A stretch of DNA of 64,000 nucleotides from contig JAVJSU010000061.1 in the NCBI GenBank assembly GCA_040219275.1, positions 287,719-351,718 on the forward strand, in the 5' to 3' direction. Positions 1-8,076 of the stretch are shown here, piece by piece. The DNA comes from JAVJSU01 sp040219275. Its GTDB lineage: Bacteria > Chloroflexota > Anaerolineae > Aggregatilineales > Phototrophicaceae. Numbering within the stretch: the stretch's first letter is position 1; each line of letters opens with the position of its first letter. The notes beneath the pieces were generated by a model. That model was not told the origin of the DNA, searched no databases, and worked only from the letters and a program-made list of their open reading frames with translations. The position numbers and the translations under genes were made by a program.

Positions 1-188
1 TCGGCATCGCCCACGCAATTGGCAAACCAAGTATCTTGATTGTGCAGGATATTGAGGATATTCCGTTTGATTTGCGCCACCTACGGATCATTGTCTATCA
101 GCCCACGCCGGAAAGTCTGAAAGATCTGGAAATTCAGCTGGAAAAAGCCTGTCAGGGATTGTTGAACGACTTACACCAGCGCAATTGA
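1..188 (+). CDS. C-terminal end of a nucleoside 2-deoxyribosyltransferase/TIR-like fold protein (partial)
   Basis: The gene begins before the window; the reading frame is set by the codon at base 3 and ends with TGA at 186-188, leaving about 61 residues. They include GIAHAIGKPSILI followed by DIPFDLRHLRIIVY. That pairing is typical of the C-terminal part of bacterial Rossmann-like domains related to nucleoside 2-deoxyribosyltransferase and TIR folds, often found at the end of signalling proteins. A helical tail of about 25 residues follows. The upstream domains and active-site residues are outside the window, so no activity can be assigned. It converges on the histidine kinase at 198, with only 9 bases between the two stop codons. 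Confidence 0.6.
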   Translation, partial: GIAHAIGKPSILIVQDIEDIPFDLRHLRIIVYQPTPESLKDLEIQLEKACQGLLNDLHQRN

Positions 189-197
189 TTTATGTGG

Positions 198-1799
198 CTA
201 AACTGTTGCCACTTCGGACGAGTCTGTTGTATGGGGCATGATTTCTAACGGCAAGGTAAAGATAAATTTTGCGCCATTGCCCGGTTCGCTTTCTACCCAG
301 ATGGTGCCACCGTGCGCTTCGATTGCAAGGCGACAGAACGCCAGCCCCAAGCCGATGCCGCGTGGCGCATCTTTGTATTTGACGCGATTAAATTTGTCGA
401 AAATGCGTTGTTGCATATTGTGGGGGATGCCGGGTCCCGAATCTGCAATTGTGATGAGGACATGCTTTTCTGCCCCATTGTCTGACTCAGCAAGCCTCGC
501 ACTCAGGATTATTTCGCCATCATCAGGGGTATATTTGCTGGCGTTTTCTAGCAAATTGATGACCACGCGCACCATCATATCGCCATCAATCATCACCATC
601 GGCAAATTGTTGTCCAGATTGAAGCGGATTTTCTGTCCGCTCTCCAAGGCGATGGGCTGTACAAGTTGCACCGCGTCTGCTAATAAGACGCGCAATTCCA
701 TCGGCTGTTGGTCCAAAATTGCTTTGCCTTCTTCAAGGCGGCGAACATCCAGCAAACTATCAACCAGTCGGCGTAATTGGCGTGTGCTCTGGATACCAAT
801 TTGGAGCAGAGTCAGCACGGCAGGATTTTCATGGTTTGCCAGTACCTTGCCTAATTTGTTGATGCTACCGTTAATCGTATGCAGAGGACCGCGCAAATCG
901 TGATAGACCATCGCAGAAAGATCACCACGCAATTGCTCCAGTTCCATCTGTGTGGTCGCATCATGAAGCACCCATTCGACCAATTCACGCCCACGTAAGC
1001 GCAATCGTCGCGCACGCACGCTCACCGGAATTTCTGCGCGGTCTTGCTTAATTGCAAGCGTATTATAGCTATGTTCCTGCTCAAACGTTACGCCTTCCAA
1101 TTTTCCGTTTAGCATAAGGGAGTCGCTGATACCATGAACGACGGAAATTGGCTGATTGAGGAGTTGCTTACGGGAATAGTCCAGAAAATCACACATTTTC
1201 GGGTTCACCTCAAGGATGGTGCCGTCTAATGATGTGAGTAACATTGGCACTACGGACCCATCAAAGAGATGTTCATAGCGGGTATCCCCTGTTTGGGCGG
1301 CGTTAAAATTTGTCGCGTTGGTAATGGCGATGGACGCAAGCGAGGCAACTTCTTCCAGCATATGTATATCGGATTGTGTGAAATATTCGACTGCGGGGTG
1401 CATCAATATCAGCGCGCCGAACACGTTAAAATCATTTTTGAGAGGTACGCCGATTGCGGATCCGTCTTTGGGTCCACTGCGAACAAACGACCAGCGCGGA
1501 TCAGATGCTATGCTGTGAACATTGACCGTTCGGCGACTATGATAGACAAAACCCAACAGACCATGCGTGACAAGCGTCTGCCAGAAATCTTCTTTAAGCT
1601 GATTCCCAATATCCAGAACGAAGGCTTCTTCAATCGTGTCATCATCTTTAAAGGTGACGACACAGCCATATGTGGCATCAAAGATATCACCAATGGTTGT
1701 GAGCATTTTTTGAAGAATCAGAGATTTATCAAGCCGTTGATCGTGCAACATACGTGATAAAGTATAAAGTGCTTCAAAATCCCACTGATGATCCGTCAT
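198..1799 (-). CDS. Soluble sensor histidine kinase, GAF-PAS-HisKA-HATPase
   Basis: This is a cytoplasmic two-component kinase with no membrane segment. Numbering from ATG 1799 (533 residues), a GAF domain spans about 10-165 and a PAS domain about 172-290. The dimerisation helix carries the phospho-acceptor motif YHDLRGPLH with His300. The ATPase domain shows N-box NLLENASKY, G1 DSGPGIP and G2 GIGLGLAF. ATG 1835 would add 12 residues, but 1799 is preceded by GAGGG four bases upstream while 1835 has no ribosome site, so 1799 is preferred. No response regulator is adjacent. The FHA-TIR gene lies 111 bases upstream in the same direction, so they may be co-transcribed. The signal sensed is unknown. 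Confidence 0.9.
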   Translation of the reverse strand: MTDHQWDFEALYTLSRMLHDQRLDKSLILQKMLTTIGDIFDATYGCVVTFKDDDTIEEAFVLDIGNQLKEDFWQTLVTHGLLGFVYHSRRTVNVHSIASDPRWSFVRSGPKDGSAIGVPLKNDFNVFGALILMHPAVEYFTQSDIHMLEEVASLASIAITNATNFNAAQTGDTRYEHLFDGSVVPMLLTSLDGTILEVNPKMCDFLDYSRKQLLNQPISVVHGISDSLMLNGKLEGVTFEQEHSYNTLAIKQDRAEIPVSVRARRLRLRGRELVEWVLHDATTQMELEQLRGDLSAMVYHDLRGPLHTINGSINKLGKVLANHENPAVLTLLQIGIQSTRQLRRLVDSLLDVRRLEEGKAILDQQPMELRVLLADAVQLVQPIALESGQKIRFNLDNNLPMVMIDGDMMVRVVINLLENASKYTPDDGEIILSARLAESDNGAEKHVLITIADSGPGIPHNMQQRIFDKFNRVKYKDAPRGIGLGLAFCRLAIEAHGGTIWVESEPGNGAKFIFTLPLEIMPHTTDSSEVATV

Positions 1800-1910
1800 A
1801 CTGCCCTCAAGAATATTTAGCAAATATCCACTCATGGTAAAGCAAAAATTCGCCCGATGCTACACATTCAGACGAATTTCTTTAAAAATTCATTATAGTG
1901 TCAATTCATA

Positions 1911-3143
1911 TTACGATTTTAGCCGCTGAATTTCCGCAATCACCTGCTGAAAAGCGACCTGTGGCAAGGCTGGATTATAGTCAATCTGAACGTGTTTATC
2001 TGATCCGATGGGAAGTTGATCGACCAGATCACGCACGAGTAAGATCACAGGCTTTTCACGATTATGAAAATGCCGCCAATTGCGTCGCACAAGGTCAGAA
2101 TCCATCGAGGACTCGGTGATAATGACGAGTAATAACCAGCATTCAAGACGCGCCTGTTCTACCGCATTTCGCCAATCATTACTGCCTTTAATCAGGTATT
2201 GATCGACCCATGCGCCGATCTTGTCTTCTTGCAAGCTGTGGAGCAATGGGGCAACCGTGCTTTCCCAATCCTCACGTGCATAGGTAATGAGTATCTGGTC
2301 TTTAAGGTCGGTCTGTTCCAAACCCGTTCCGAGTACAGTCTCATTGTTCTGATTTTGCATCGAAAGCGTAGGCATTTGCTCCGGTGTGGTGGTCTTACGC
2401 CGTTGTTTTTTGGTATCGGTAATATAGCGGGTTGGGAGTTCATCCGTATCATCGAGCGACCGCGTGGGTGCGTTCGCAATCGCCTGATCCGCCGAGGTGG
2501 AATAGCGCATTTGCACCATCATCCCGATTTGAATGATGTCGTTGGGTGTAAGCATCCGATCATCAGTGAGTAACTCACCATTAACCATCGTGCCATTTGT
2601 GGAACCGAGGTCTTCAATCTTGTAATTGCGTCCGGCGAGGGTCAACATAAAATGCTCGCGGCTCATTTCCGGTTCTACAAGCACAATATCGTTCGTCACA
2701 CCCCGCCCAACTTTGATACTTGCCTCATTGAGGGGATAAATAGATGGCTCATTTTGAGAATTTAAGGTGACGATCAGATAATGGGCAAGCGTGGGTGCAT
2801 CACCAATCTGAAGCTCATTGGGCTTAATTTCCGTAGTTTCGTCATTGGGTTCACCAAGATGATATTCAAAAGTGATTGAATCACCCAATTCGATAATACA
2901 ACGCGATTTGAGCACCCATACGCCATCTACGGGTTGCCCGTTTACATACGTACCATTACTAGAGCTTAAGTCCTCAAGTTCATAGCCGTCCTCTGACCTA
3001 CGAAGCACAACATGCTCACGGCTAACTTCGTTATCATGAATGATGATGTCATTTTTGCTCCCGCGCCCGATAATCATCTCATCCTTGTCTAAAGGATAAG
3101 TTGTATTGGGGTTGGGTCCGCGACGCATGATTAAATAGCTCAT
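1911..3143 (-). CDS. Tandem FHA domains fused to a TIR domain
   Basis: The protein has 410 residues and three domains. FHA1 (about 20-95) has GRGSKNDI, SREH and SSSNGTYVNG. FHA2 (about 125-210) has GRGVTNDI, SREH and GSTNGTMVNG. The C-terminal TIR domain (about 285-400) starts ILITYAREDWES. FHA domains bind phosphothreonine peptides, so this is probably a reader of Ser/Thr phosphorylation. In the TIR domain the stretch DLVRRNWRHF falls where NADase TIRs carry their catalytic glutamate, and no Glu is present there. A scaffold role is therefore more likely than NAD cleavage. No signal peptide or membrane helix is seen. No Ser/Thr kinase is nearby. The start is the first ATG, and it gives a complete first FHA strand. 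Confidence 0.85.
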   Translation of the reverse strand: MSYLIMRRGPNPNTTYPLDKDEMIIGRGSKNDIIIHDNEVSREHVVLRRSEDGYELEDLSSSNGTYVNGQPVDGVWVLKSRCIIELGDSITFEYHLGEPNDETTEIKPNELQIGDAPTLAHYLIVTLNSQNEPSIYPLNEASIKVGRGVTNDIVLVEPEMSREHFMLTLAGRNYKIEDLGSTNGTMVNGELLTDDRMLTPNDIIQIGMMVQMRYSTSADQAIANAPTRSLDDTDELPTRYITDTKKQRRKTTTPEQMPTLSMQNQNNETVLGTGLEQTDLKDQILITYAREDWESTVAPLLHSLQEDKIGAWVDQYLIKGSNDWRNAVEQARLECWLLLVIITESSMDSDLVRRNWRHFHNREKPVILLVRDLVDQLPIGSDKHVQIDYNPALPQVAFQQVIAEIQRLKS

Positions 3144-3396
3144 AGGGTTTAATAAACGCGTTTATAAGTCATTGAATATGGTTTAATTCTATCAGAAAAC
3201 ATGGTTCTTCGTGCTCGAATTCATAAGCTGAACAATTTACTAACAGTTAATCAAACGTGCGTATGATCTAAATTAAGTAAAATTTAGCTAATTTTTAGAA
3301 AAATGTGTACTCAGTATCTTTTAATTACGCCTAAAATCGCATATTGTTATGATAGGGTTTGAATTTATTAACACGTTCGAATGGTAGGTTCACAGT

Positions 3397-3648
3397 ATGG
3401 CAACGGGTACGCATCCCGCCGAACGATACATTGATGAATACAACACAGCTTACCATGATGTTTACGGACAATCACCAAAAGTGTATTACATCGGCAATCA
3501 ATGGTATCAAGTTAATGGTGAAATGATCCACCACACGATGATGGTGAGTGAAATCAGCCGATTAAAAGACCTTGCCTTCATCCAGAAACGTCACGCTCGG
3601 CAACAAAGTGTACTTTCCCGCCTTATTCAAAAATTACGCTCAATGTAG
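3397..3648 (+). CDS. Small uncharacterised protein, 83 residues
   Basis: The protein is unrecognised. It is soluble and basic at its C-terminus, with an aromatic-rich middle (VYYIGNQWYQVNG) and a helical tail ending in SRLIQKLRSM. It is divergent from the FHA-TIR gene across an AT-rich spacer of about 250 bases. Its last nine bases overlap the 3' end of the convergent membrane gene. The ribosome site is weak. Support comes from an uninterrupted frame with a plausible start and no competing gene on the other strand. A conserved short family restricted to this lineage is possible. Confidence 0.5.
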   Translation: MATGTHPAERYIDEYNTAYHDVYGQSPKVYYIGNQWYQVNGEMIHHTMMVSEISRLKDLAFIQKRHARQQSVLSRLIQKLRSM

Positions 3649-4074
3649 TCCATTATTAACGATCACCCGTTGTTGAAGTGTTTCTTTTAGGCGTGCAAAT
3701 TCTGTAAGGTGCGCCGCATGACATTGAAGCACTGTGCGTCCGGCATCATCCCAGATGGTCAAAACCCGTTTCTGTGCTTGCTCACCCAGATGCCACGCTT
3801 TGAGCGCAGAATATGAATAATATCGCGGGACGTAGATACGCGTCCGAATGCCCTCCTCCAGCACATCCACCCCTTCTTGCCAGATATACAGCGCGGGAAG
3901 TGCTAACAACACCAGCATCAGCAGAAAACGCGGATCAAAAAATGCCGCTGACATCCCCTTCACGATAAGGATTGTTCCGATGATTAATACGATGGGCAAC
4001 AACCAGAATACCATCAATAAAGCGCGGTAAGGTTGCGGCAGACGATGTGTACTGAGCACGGTTTGTCCTGTCAT
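3640..4074 (-). CDS. Two-helix membrane protein, PH-like tail (uncharacterised)
   Basis: The 144 residues begin with a short cytoplasmic segment, then two close hydrophobic helices (about 18-38 and 48-66), then a soluble domain of about 75 residues beginning VLEEGIRTRIYVPRYYSYSA. The arrangement resembles small bacterial membrane proteins with a PH/YcxB-like domain, but the match is only by architecture. Its start codon overlaps the stop of the upstream gene (TGATG on the coding strand), so the two are translationally coupled and probably act together. Confidence 0.6.
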   Translation of the reverse strand: MTGQTVLSTHRLPQPYRALLMVFWLLPIVLIIGTILIVKGMSAAFFDPRFLLMLVLLALPALYIWQEGVDVLEEGIRTRIYVPRYYSYSALKAWHLGEQAQKRVLTIWDDAGRTVLQCHAAHLTEFARLKETLQQRVIVNNGLH

Positions 4075-4877
4075 CAGCTTGTCCTATATGTCTTGATATT
4101 AAATCGATCCGGTTGATGGTTGCGAATCGTACTCTCCGCAATATCGAGGAAGCCGGGTAGATTAATCACATCCTGTTTTCTGAATTTTTGGACGGTCTTG
4201 GTTTTTCCATCCTTACTAATGCGGGCGATGACGACATGCCGTTTCTTTTCCTGTACATCGACTTCTGACCAGCGTAGTTTTTCCTTGCCTGTGACTATTC
4301 CACCCGCGCTCATCACAAGTTTAGAATGGAGCTTCACCTGTTTCCTATTACGGAGTGCCTTGCCGATGGTTGTTCCGGTGATGTCTGCAACAATCGGTTC
4401 GATATCCGCCCTCAGTTTATTTAAATCACCATGTCTGGCGGTTAAGCGAAATTTCTCGCCATCACGCATGAGGAAATTCAAGCCACCGCGCCGGAACAGA
4501 TACCAGTGCAGAAATTTAATTCCGCCGGATGTGTCTCGATATTCTTTTAACTGTGACCAGCTATATTTTGACTTCTTCTTGCCCTTTTCCCATTGAAAAC
4601 CACGATCAAAAATGGCGACGGTTTCGTTTTTGGTTCTGAGCCAGAGATAAAGGTTGATGAGGATACGTAGGAAAAACAACGCACTGATAATCACCGCCAC
4701 CCACTGCCCGATGCGTAACACATCAGCATCAAACACATCACGGCTAATGGCTTCGTCCAGCGCGATCCATGCGGCGAAGGCGGCAACGAGCGCCAATATG
4801 AGCCAGAGCGCGCGACGAAAATATCGGCGACGGTTCGTTTTAGCTTTTAAAAGCAATTTGGGTCGATCAAGCACCAT
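4074..4877 (-). CDS. Two-helix membrane protein with soluble C-terminal domains (uncharacterised)
   Basis: The 267 residues comprise a basic N-terminus, two hydrophobic helices (about 22-42 and 55-77), then about 185 soluble residues rich in Lys, Arg and Trp. The soluble part contains two segments that look like related beta-rich modules: the first around GFQWEKGKKKSKYSWSQL, the second around VTGKEKLRWSEVDVQEKKR. Both are reminiscent of PH-like folds. It overlaps the following membrane gene by one base and forms a two-gene operon with it. Function is not recognised. Confidence 0.6.
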   Translation of the reverse strand: MVLDRPKLLLKAKTNRRRYFRRALWLILALVAAFAAWIALDEAISRDVFDADVLRIGQWVAVIISALFFLRILINLYLWLRTKNETVAIFDRGFQWEKGKKKSKYSWSQLKEYRDTSGGIKFLHWYLFRRGGLNFLMRDGEKFRLTARHGDLNKLRADIEPIVADITGTTIGKALRNRKQVKLHSKLVMSAGGIVTGKEKLRWSEVDVQEKKRHVVIARISKDGKTKTVQKFRKQDVINLPGFLDIAESTIRNHQPDRFNIKTYRTS

Positions 4878-5068
4878 AAGATTTACTCACTAAAGTATGG
4901 CGCAATTTATAACACACATTAGCAAGAAGTCGTAAGTTTTTAGTTATTAGCGGTTCGTCAACAAGCCGAAGTAACACCCGTTTTGTCTACTAATCGCGGA
5001 CAAGACGAATCATCTTATGGCATGTTTTCAAGCGTAAATCGAAGATTACCTTAGCCGTCGTGTTCTGC

Positions 5069-5902
5069 TTAACGTGTTGATTTGGCGAGTGAGCTTCTTG
5101 TGGACGAGAATTCCATCAGCGCGATCAATTTCTCATCAGGCTGACCAATGTTCAGGATGACCCCACCCTGATCGACATCCACGAAGGTATAAAACGCCTT
5201 TACCTCCTCAGCGAAAGTCTTTTTAATCGTTTCGTCAAGGTCATCAACCGCATCAGCGTGGGTCAGCACAATAAAGTCATCCGTAGAAATGCCGACAAAA
5301 TCATCAGGTGTACCCAATTGGCTCACGGTGCGTTGAATGGTGGTAGCGGCGTGGCGAATCGCTTCGTTCGCCGCGAGGAATCCGTAAACTTCATGATACG
5401 CCTCGAAGCCATTGATGGTGTAATTGAGGATGGTGTACGGATCTGTTGAACCTAAACGGCGATTCACTTCATCATCGACCATCGGACCTGTAGGCAGACC
5501 GGTGCGAGATTCATGCAAATTTTCACGCGTGGCACGATTAATTGATCCTTGCACACGCAAACGCAATTCATCAATATCAAACGGCTTGGTGATGTAATCG
5601 TCTGCGCCCAGCTCTAAGCCACGTACTTTGCTGGCACGTTCGTCTTTTTGAGTCAGGAATAGGATCGGGATATACTTGGTTAAAGACATGCTACGTAATT
5701 TGACGCACACATCATAACCATCCATCTCCGGGAGCATCACGTCCAGTAAAATAAGGTTAGGAAAGCGGGAACGCGCCATATCAATACCGGCAAGACCGGT
5801 ATCCGCATGATAAACTTCGTAATTATTTGACTGAAAATACATGACGAGCATTTCAGCAACATCATAGTCGTCTTCAATCAATAGCAAGCGGTTGTTAGCC
5901 AT
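5069..5902 (-). CDS. Response regulator: receiver plus decayed GGDEF domain
   Basis: Residues 1-125 are a canonical receiver: acidic pair EDD near residue 10, phospho-acceptor in LILLDVMLPEMDG, and the switch lysine in YITKPFD. Residues 130-250 resemble a diguanylate cyclase fold, beginning ESRTGLPTG where active enzymes read D-x-LTGLPNR. Where GGDEF is expected the sequence reads STDDF, so cyclic-di-GMP synthesis is unlikely; it may serve as a protein-protein or nucleotide-sensing module. GGGAG lies just before the ATG. It follows gatC by 24 bases on the same strand and may share its transcript. Confidence 0.85.
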   Translation of the reverse strand: MANNRLLLIEDDYDVAEMLVMYFQSNNYEVYHADTGLAGIDMARSRFPNLILLDVMLPEMDGYDVCVKLRSMSLTKYIPILFLTQKDERASKVRGLELGADDYITKPFDIDELRLRVQGSINRATRENLHESRTGLPTGPMVDDEVNRRLGSTDPYTILNYTINGFEAYHEVYGFLAANEAIRHAATTIQRTVSQLGTPDDFVGISTDDFIVLTHADAVDDLDETIKKTFAEEVKAFYTFVDVDQGGVILNIGQPDEKLIALMEFSSTRSSLAKSTR

Positions 5903-5926
5903 CTCACTCCCTCCGTAGTAGGTCGT

Positions 5927-6217
5927 TTACTCGTCTAAAACCGCGCTTACACGGAATTGATTTGCTAGAGAATCTGAAGCATTGGCGATGACAGCTTCCG
6001 ATGAAAGTGGCTCCCCGACGACATCCTCACGAAGCACATTGGTCAACGGGAGCACAGAAGCCGTCGCCTCAATATGAGAGGTATCTACCCCTTCTAAATG
6101 CTGAAAATATCCCAATATGTCGCTCAACTGTCCCGCATACATCGCTACTTCGTCATCTGTTAGGTCAAGTTTAGCAAGTTCTGCAATTGAACGAACCTGT
6201 TCGTGCGATAATTCCAT
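5927..6217 (-). CDS. gatC: Asp-tRNA(Asn)/Glu-tRNA(Gln) amidotransferase subunit C
   Basis: GatC is the small stabilising subunit of the GatCAB amidotransferase, which converts misacylated Glu-tRNA(Gln) and Asp-tRNA(Asn). The 96 residues match the family in length and pattern: opening LSHEQVRSIAELAKLDL, a middle QLSDILGYFQHLEGVDT, and a tail with LREDVVGEPL. An AAGGAT ribosome site precedes the ATG. gatA and gatB are not in the window, so the operon is split. The gene downstream is an unrelated response regulator. Confidence 0.92.
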   Translation of the reverse strand: MELSHEQVRSIAELAKLDLTDDEVAMYAGQLSDILGYFQHLEGVDTSHIEATASVLPLTNVLREDVVGEPLSSEAVIANASDSLANQFRVSAVLDE

Positions 6218-6372
6218 AAACTTATCCTTAATTTATGCGCTTTGCGACTAACTGCCCCTATTATAGCATCATTCTGCAAACGAAAAATAAACCTATTTGG
6301 TGCATTTGGGTCGTCGCAAATCCAAGAAAAGGTTTAGAATAGGAATATTACTGGAAAATTGTAGAAAATCCT

Positions 6373-7158
6373 ATGTCAACAAAAAATTTGGAACTAGACG
6401 CACATACGATCATCACAGCGAAACGGCGACGACTCGCCATGCGTCAGGATCAAACGCCAGCCAATGCGGTCATTGCGCTCGCCAATATGCAAAAAGGTAG
6501 CCAGTCAATCCTCACAGAAGTTACCAACTATGACGATCCTGTTAAGGTCATCGGGCAAATTCGGCACGAAGAAATTTACGATCCGGTCGGCTCCGCATTA
6601 CGATTCATGCGTCATGGGATTGATGCCGTCAGCTTATTCACGGATAGCCGGATTTATAGCAGGGGCATGGAAGACCTGACATTTCTCTCCAAAGGCATTA
6701 ACAAAGGGATCGTCGCACAGGACTATATCTTGAACGCCTATCATGTTGCAGAGGTGCGCGCGGCTGGAGCTTCTGGATTGGTGATCTATAGTGCGTATCT
6801 GGATTACAACCAACTGCGCGATATTGTCTCTAATACCATGCGGTGGCGTATGACAGCGATCATACAGGTTAATCATCTGGATCAATTAGCAGATATAACC
6901 CGTTTAAGTCCGCACGCCATTGCCATCGGCGATCATCATATTTTTGATAAAGACCGTGATCTGGAACTAATCAGTGAATTGATGCCCCACATCCCGCCGA
7001 ACACACGCATTATGCCATTAGGTTGCCTGACAACGATGGACGATGTGGAAGCAGTTGTCTCGTTGGGCGTGGATGCCATCACCATTGACGAAAGTATTCT
7101 ACGCGGGAAGTTTCAGCCTGAGGCACTTCAAGAAGTCATACGCAATCGCCCCCAATAG
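6373..7158 (+). CDS. Indole-3-glycerol-phosphate synthase-like TIM barrel with altered active site
   Basis: The 261 residues align with TrpC: RFMRHGIDAVSLFTDSRIY corresponds to the GA-x-A-x-SVLTD segment, followed by GIVAQDYILNAYHVAEVRAAGASG and a final LGVDAITIDESIL. The residues that define catalysis in TrpC are changed. The EIK loop reads TEV (48-50), the KDF lysine is Gln116, the EVH glutamate is Gln (IIQVNH), the NNRDL strand reads GDHHIF, and the ESGI loop reads PLGCLTT. It is thus a paralogue that has probably lost synthase activity or gained another. No other trp gene is nearby. Upstream is the divergent gatC. A bidirectional hairpin terminator follows at 7182. Confidence 0.75.
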   Translation: MSTKNLELDAHTIITAKRRRLAMRQDQTPANAVIALANMQKGSQSILTEVTNYDDPVKVIGQIRHEEIYDPVGSALRFMRHGIDAVSLFTDSRIYSRGMEDLTFLSKGINKGIVAQDYILNAYHVAEVRAAGASGLVIYSAYLDYNQLRDIVSNTMRWRMTAIIQVNHLDQLADITRLSPHAIAIGDHHIFDKDRDLELISELMPHIPPNTRIMPLGCLTTMDDVEAVVSLGVDAITIDESILRGKFQPEALQEVIRNRPQ

Positions 7159-7181
7159 AGCGTTGATACAAAAGATAAAAA

Positions 7182-7216
7182 CAGGCGTTGTTCTGCGATT
7201 TCCTCAACAACGCCTG
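7182..7216. terminator. Bidirectional hairpin terminator between convergent genes
   Basis: CAGGCGTTGTT (7182-7192) pairs perfectly with AACAACGCCTG (7206-7216), giving an 11-bp stem and a 13-base loop. An A-rich stretch to its left provides a U-tract for the minus-strand LysM gene. The right side is poorer in T, so termination of the plus-strand gene may be weaker. Confidence 0.8.
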
Positions 7217-7241
7217 CTTATGCCTGACTTGAATAGAAAAA

Positions 7242-7880
7242 TTATGGCACGCGAATTTGCTGACCCACATAGATGCGCGTCGGGTCAGAAATACCGTTAC
7301 ATGCCGCCAAAGTTGTAAAATTCACCCCATAGCGTAGCCCGATGCGAAATAGATTTTCGCCTTCAGCAACCGTATGTGTGCGGGTGTAATTGCAGTTTTG
7401 AGTGGTCGTTATCGGGTTTGTCGTTGTTGTGGTGGTCGTGGTGGTCGTCGTCGTTGTTGTAGTGGTATTCACGACAGGTTGTGGCGTGGTCATTGTGGCA
7501 GGCGTGGTCGTAACGATGATCGGCACAGCGCACTCGAACCAGATTGCGAAATCCCCCGAACCCGTACCGCCAAATTCTCCACCGAGCCAGAATACATCAA
7601 TCGAGCCATCCGGTGTGGCATCTGCGCGAACTTGCCCATAGCGCGTGAAGCGTACGACCATGCCCGGCGCGAGTAAATCAACATAGCTGATGGTGGTCAT
7701 ATAAAATCCCACGCCCAATGTATCCGTGCCCCAAACTTCGATACTGTTTGCGCGGCAATAAGCAACCACACGGTCTGCGGCGCTGTTGTTTGCCCGTCCA
7801 TCCTGTGCGCTAGTTAGGGTCGCACCTGTAAATAGCATCACAAAAATAAGGATCATTAGTACTATTTTTGATCGTTTCAT
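7242..7880 (-). CDS. Secreted LysM-domain protein with polythreonine linker
   Basis: ATG 7880 is chosen: it is preceded by GGGGA at five bases and opens directly with a signal peptide (MKRSKIVLMILIFVMLF, cleavage after TSAQ). A TTG four codons upstream is the alternative. Residues about 30-130 form an unrecognised exported domain with paired cysteines. A linker with 16 consecutive Thr follows. The last 50 residues are one LysM module (HTVAEGENLFRIGLRYGV ... YVGQQIRVP), which usually binds glycan chains such as peptidoglycan. The N-terminal domain may therefore be displayed on the cell wall or surface. Confidence 0.8.
   Translation of the reverse strand: MKRSKIVLMILIFVMLFTGATLTSAQDGRANNSAADRVVAYCRANSIEVWGTDTLGVGFYMTTISYVDLLAPGMVVRFTRYGQVRADATPDGSIDVFWLGGEFGGTGSGDFAIWFECAVPIIVTTTPATMTTPQPVVNTTTTTTTTTTTTTTTTNPITTTQNCNYTRTHTVAEGENLFRIGLRYGVNFTTLAACNGISDPTRIYVGQQIRVP
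7419..7466 (-). repeat. Sixteen consecutive ACN threonine codons
   Basis: On the minus strand the LysM gene runs through 16 Thr codons with mixed third bases. It is a low-complexity trinucleotide tract forming the linker before the LysM domain. The mix of ACA, ACC, ACG and ACT argues against very recent slippage. Confidence 0.8.
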
Positions 7881-8030
7881 GTTTATCCCCAATCATCTTA
7901 GTTAATTTCATTGTAGGAGATTTCTGGATTGAAAATTGCATATTCAAACCTGATATAAACGCATCAAACCGAATTATTACCGTAGAGTTTAGATTATCCG
8001 GTTGTTAATGCTACAAAATCCTTACGTGTG

Positions 8031-8036
8031 TATAAT
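8031..8036 (+). promoter_or_regulatory. Putative -10 element (TATAAT) of the esterase gene
   Basis: A perfect TATAAT lies 40 bases before ATG 8077. No good -35 is visible at 16-18 bases. It covers an in-frame ATG at 8035 and lies after a TTG at 8002, so transcription from here would exclude both as starts. Confidence 0.4.
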
Positions 8037-8076
8037 GGGTGCTTTGTTTGAATCTAATGGACAATACAAACACCTC

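Noticed and set aside
238..903. Plus-strand frame of 221 codons opposite the histidine kinase
   Set aside because: It is antisense to conserved kinase motifs and has no recognisable domain.
1911..3143. TIR-based anti-phage defence gene
   Set aside because: The catalytic glutamate is absent and no nucleotide cyclase, Sir2, STING, Argonaute or other known defence partner lies nearby.
7402..7641. Plus-strand frame with a long polyvaline run
   Set aside because: It is the complement of the threonine linker of the LysM gene and is not a membrane protein.
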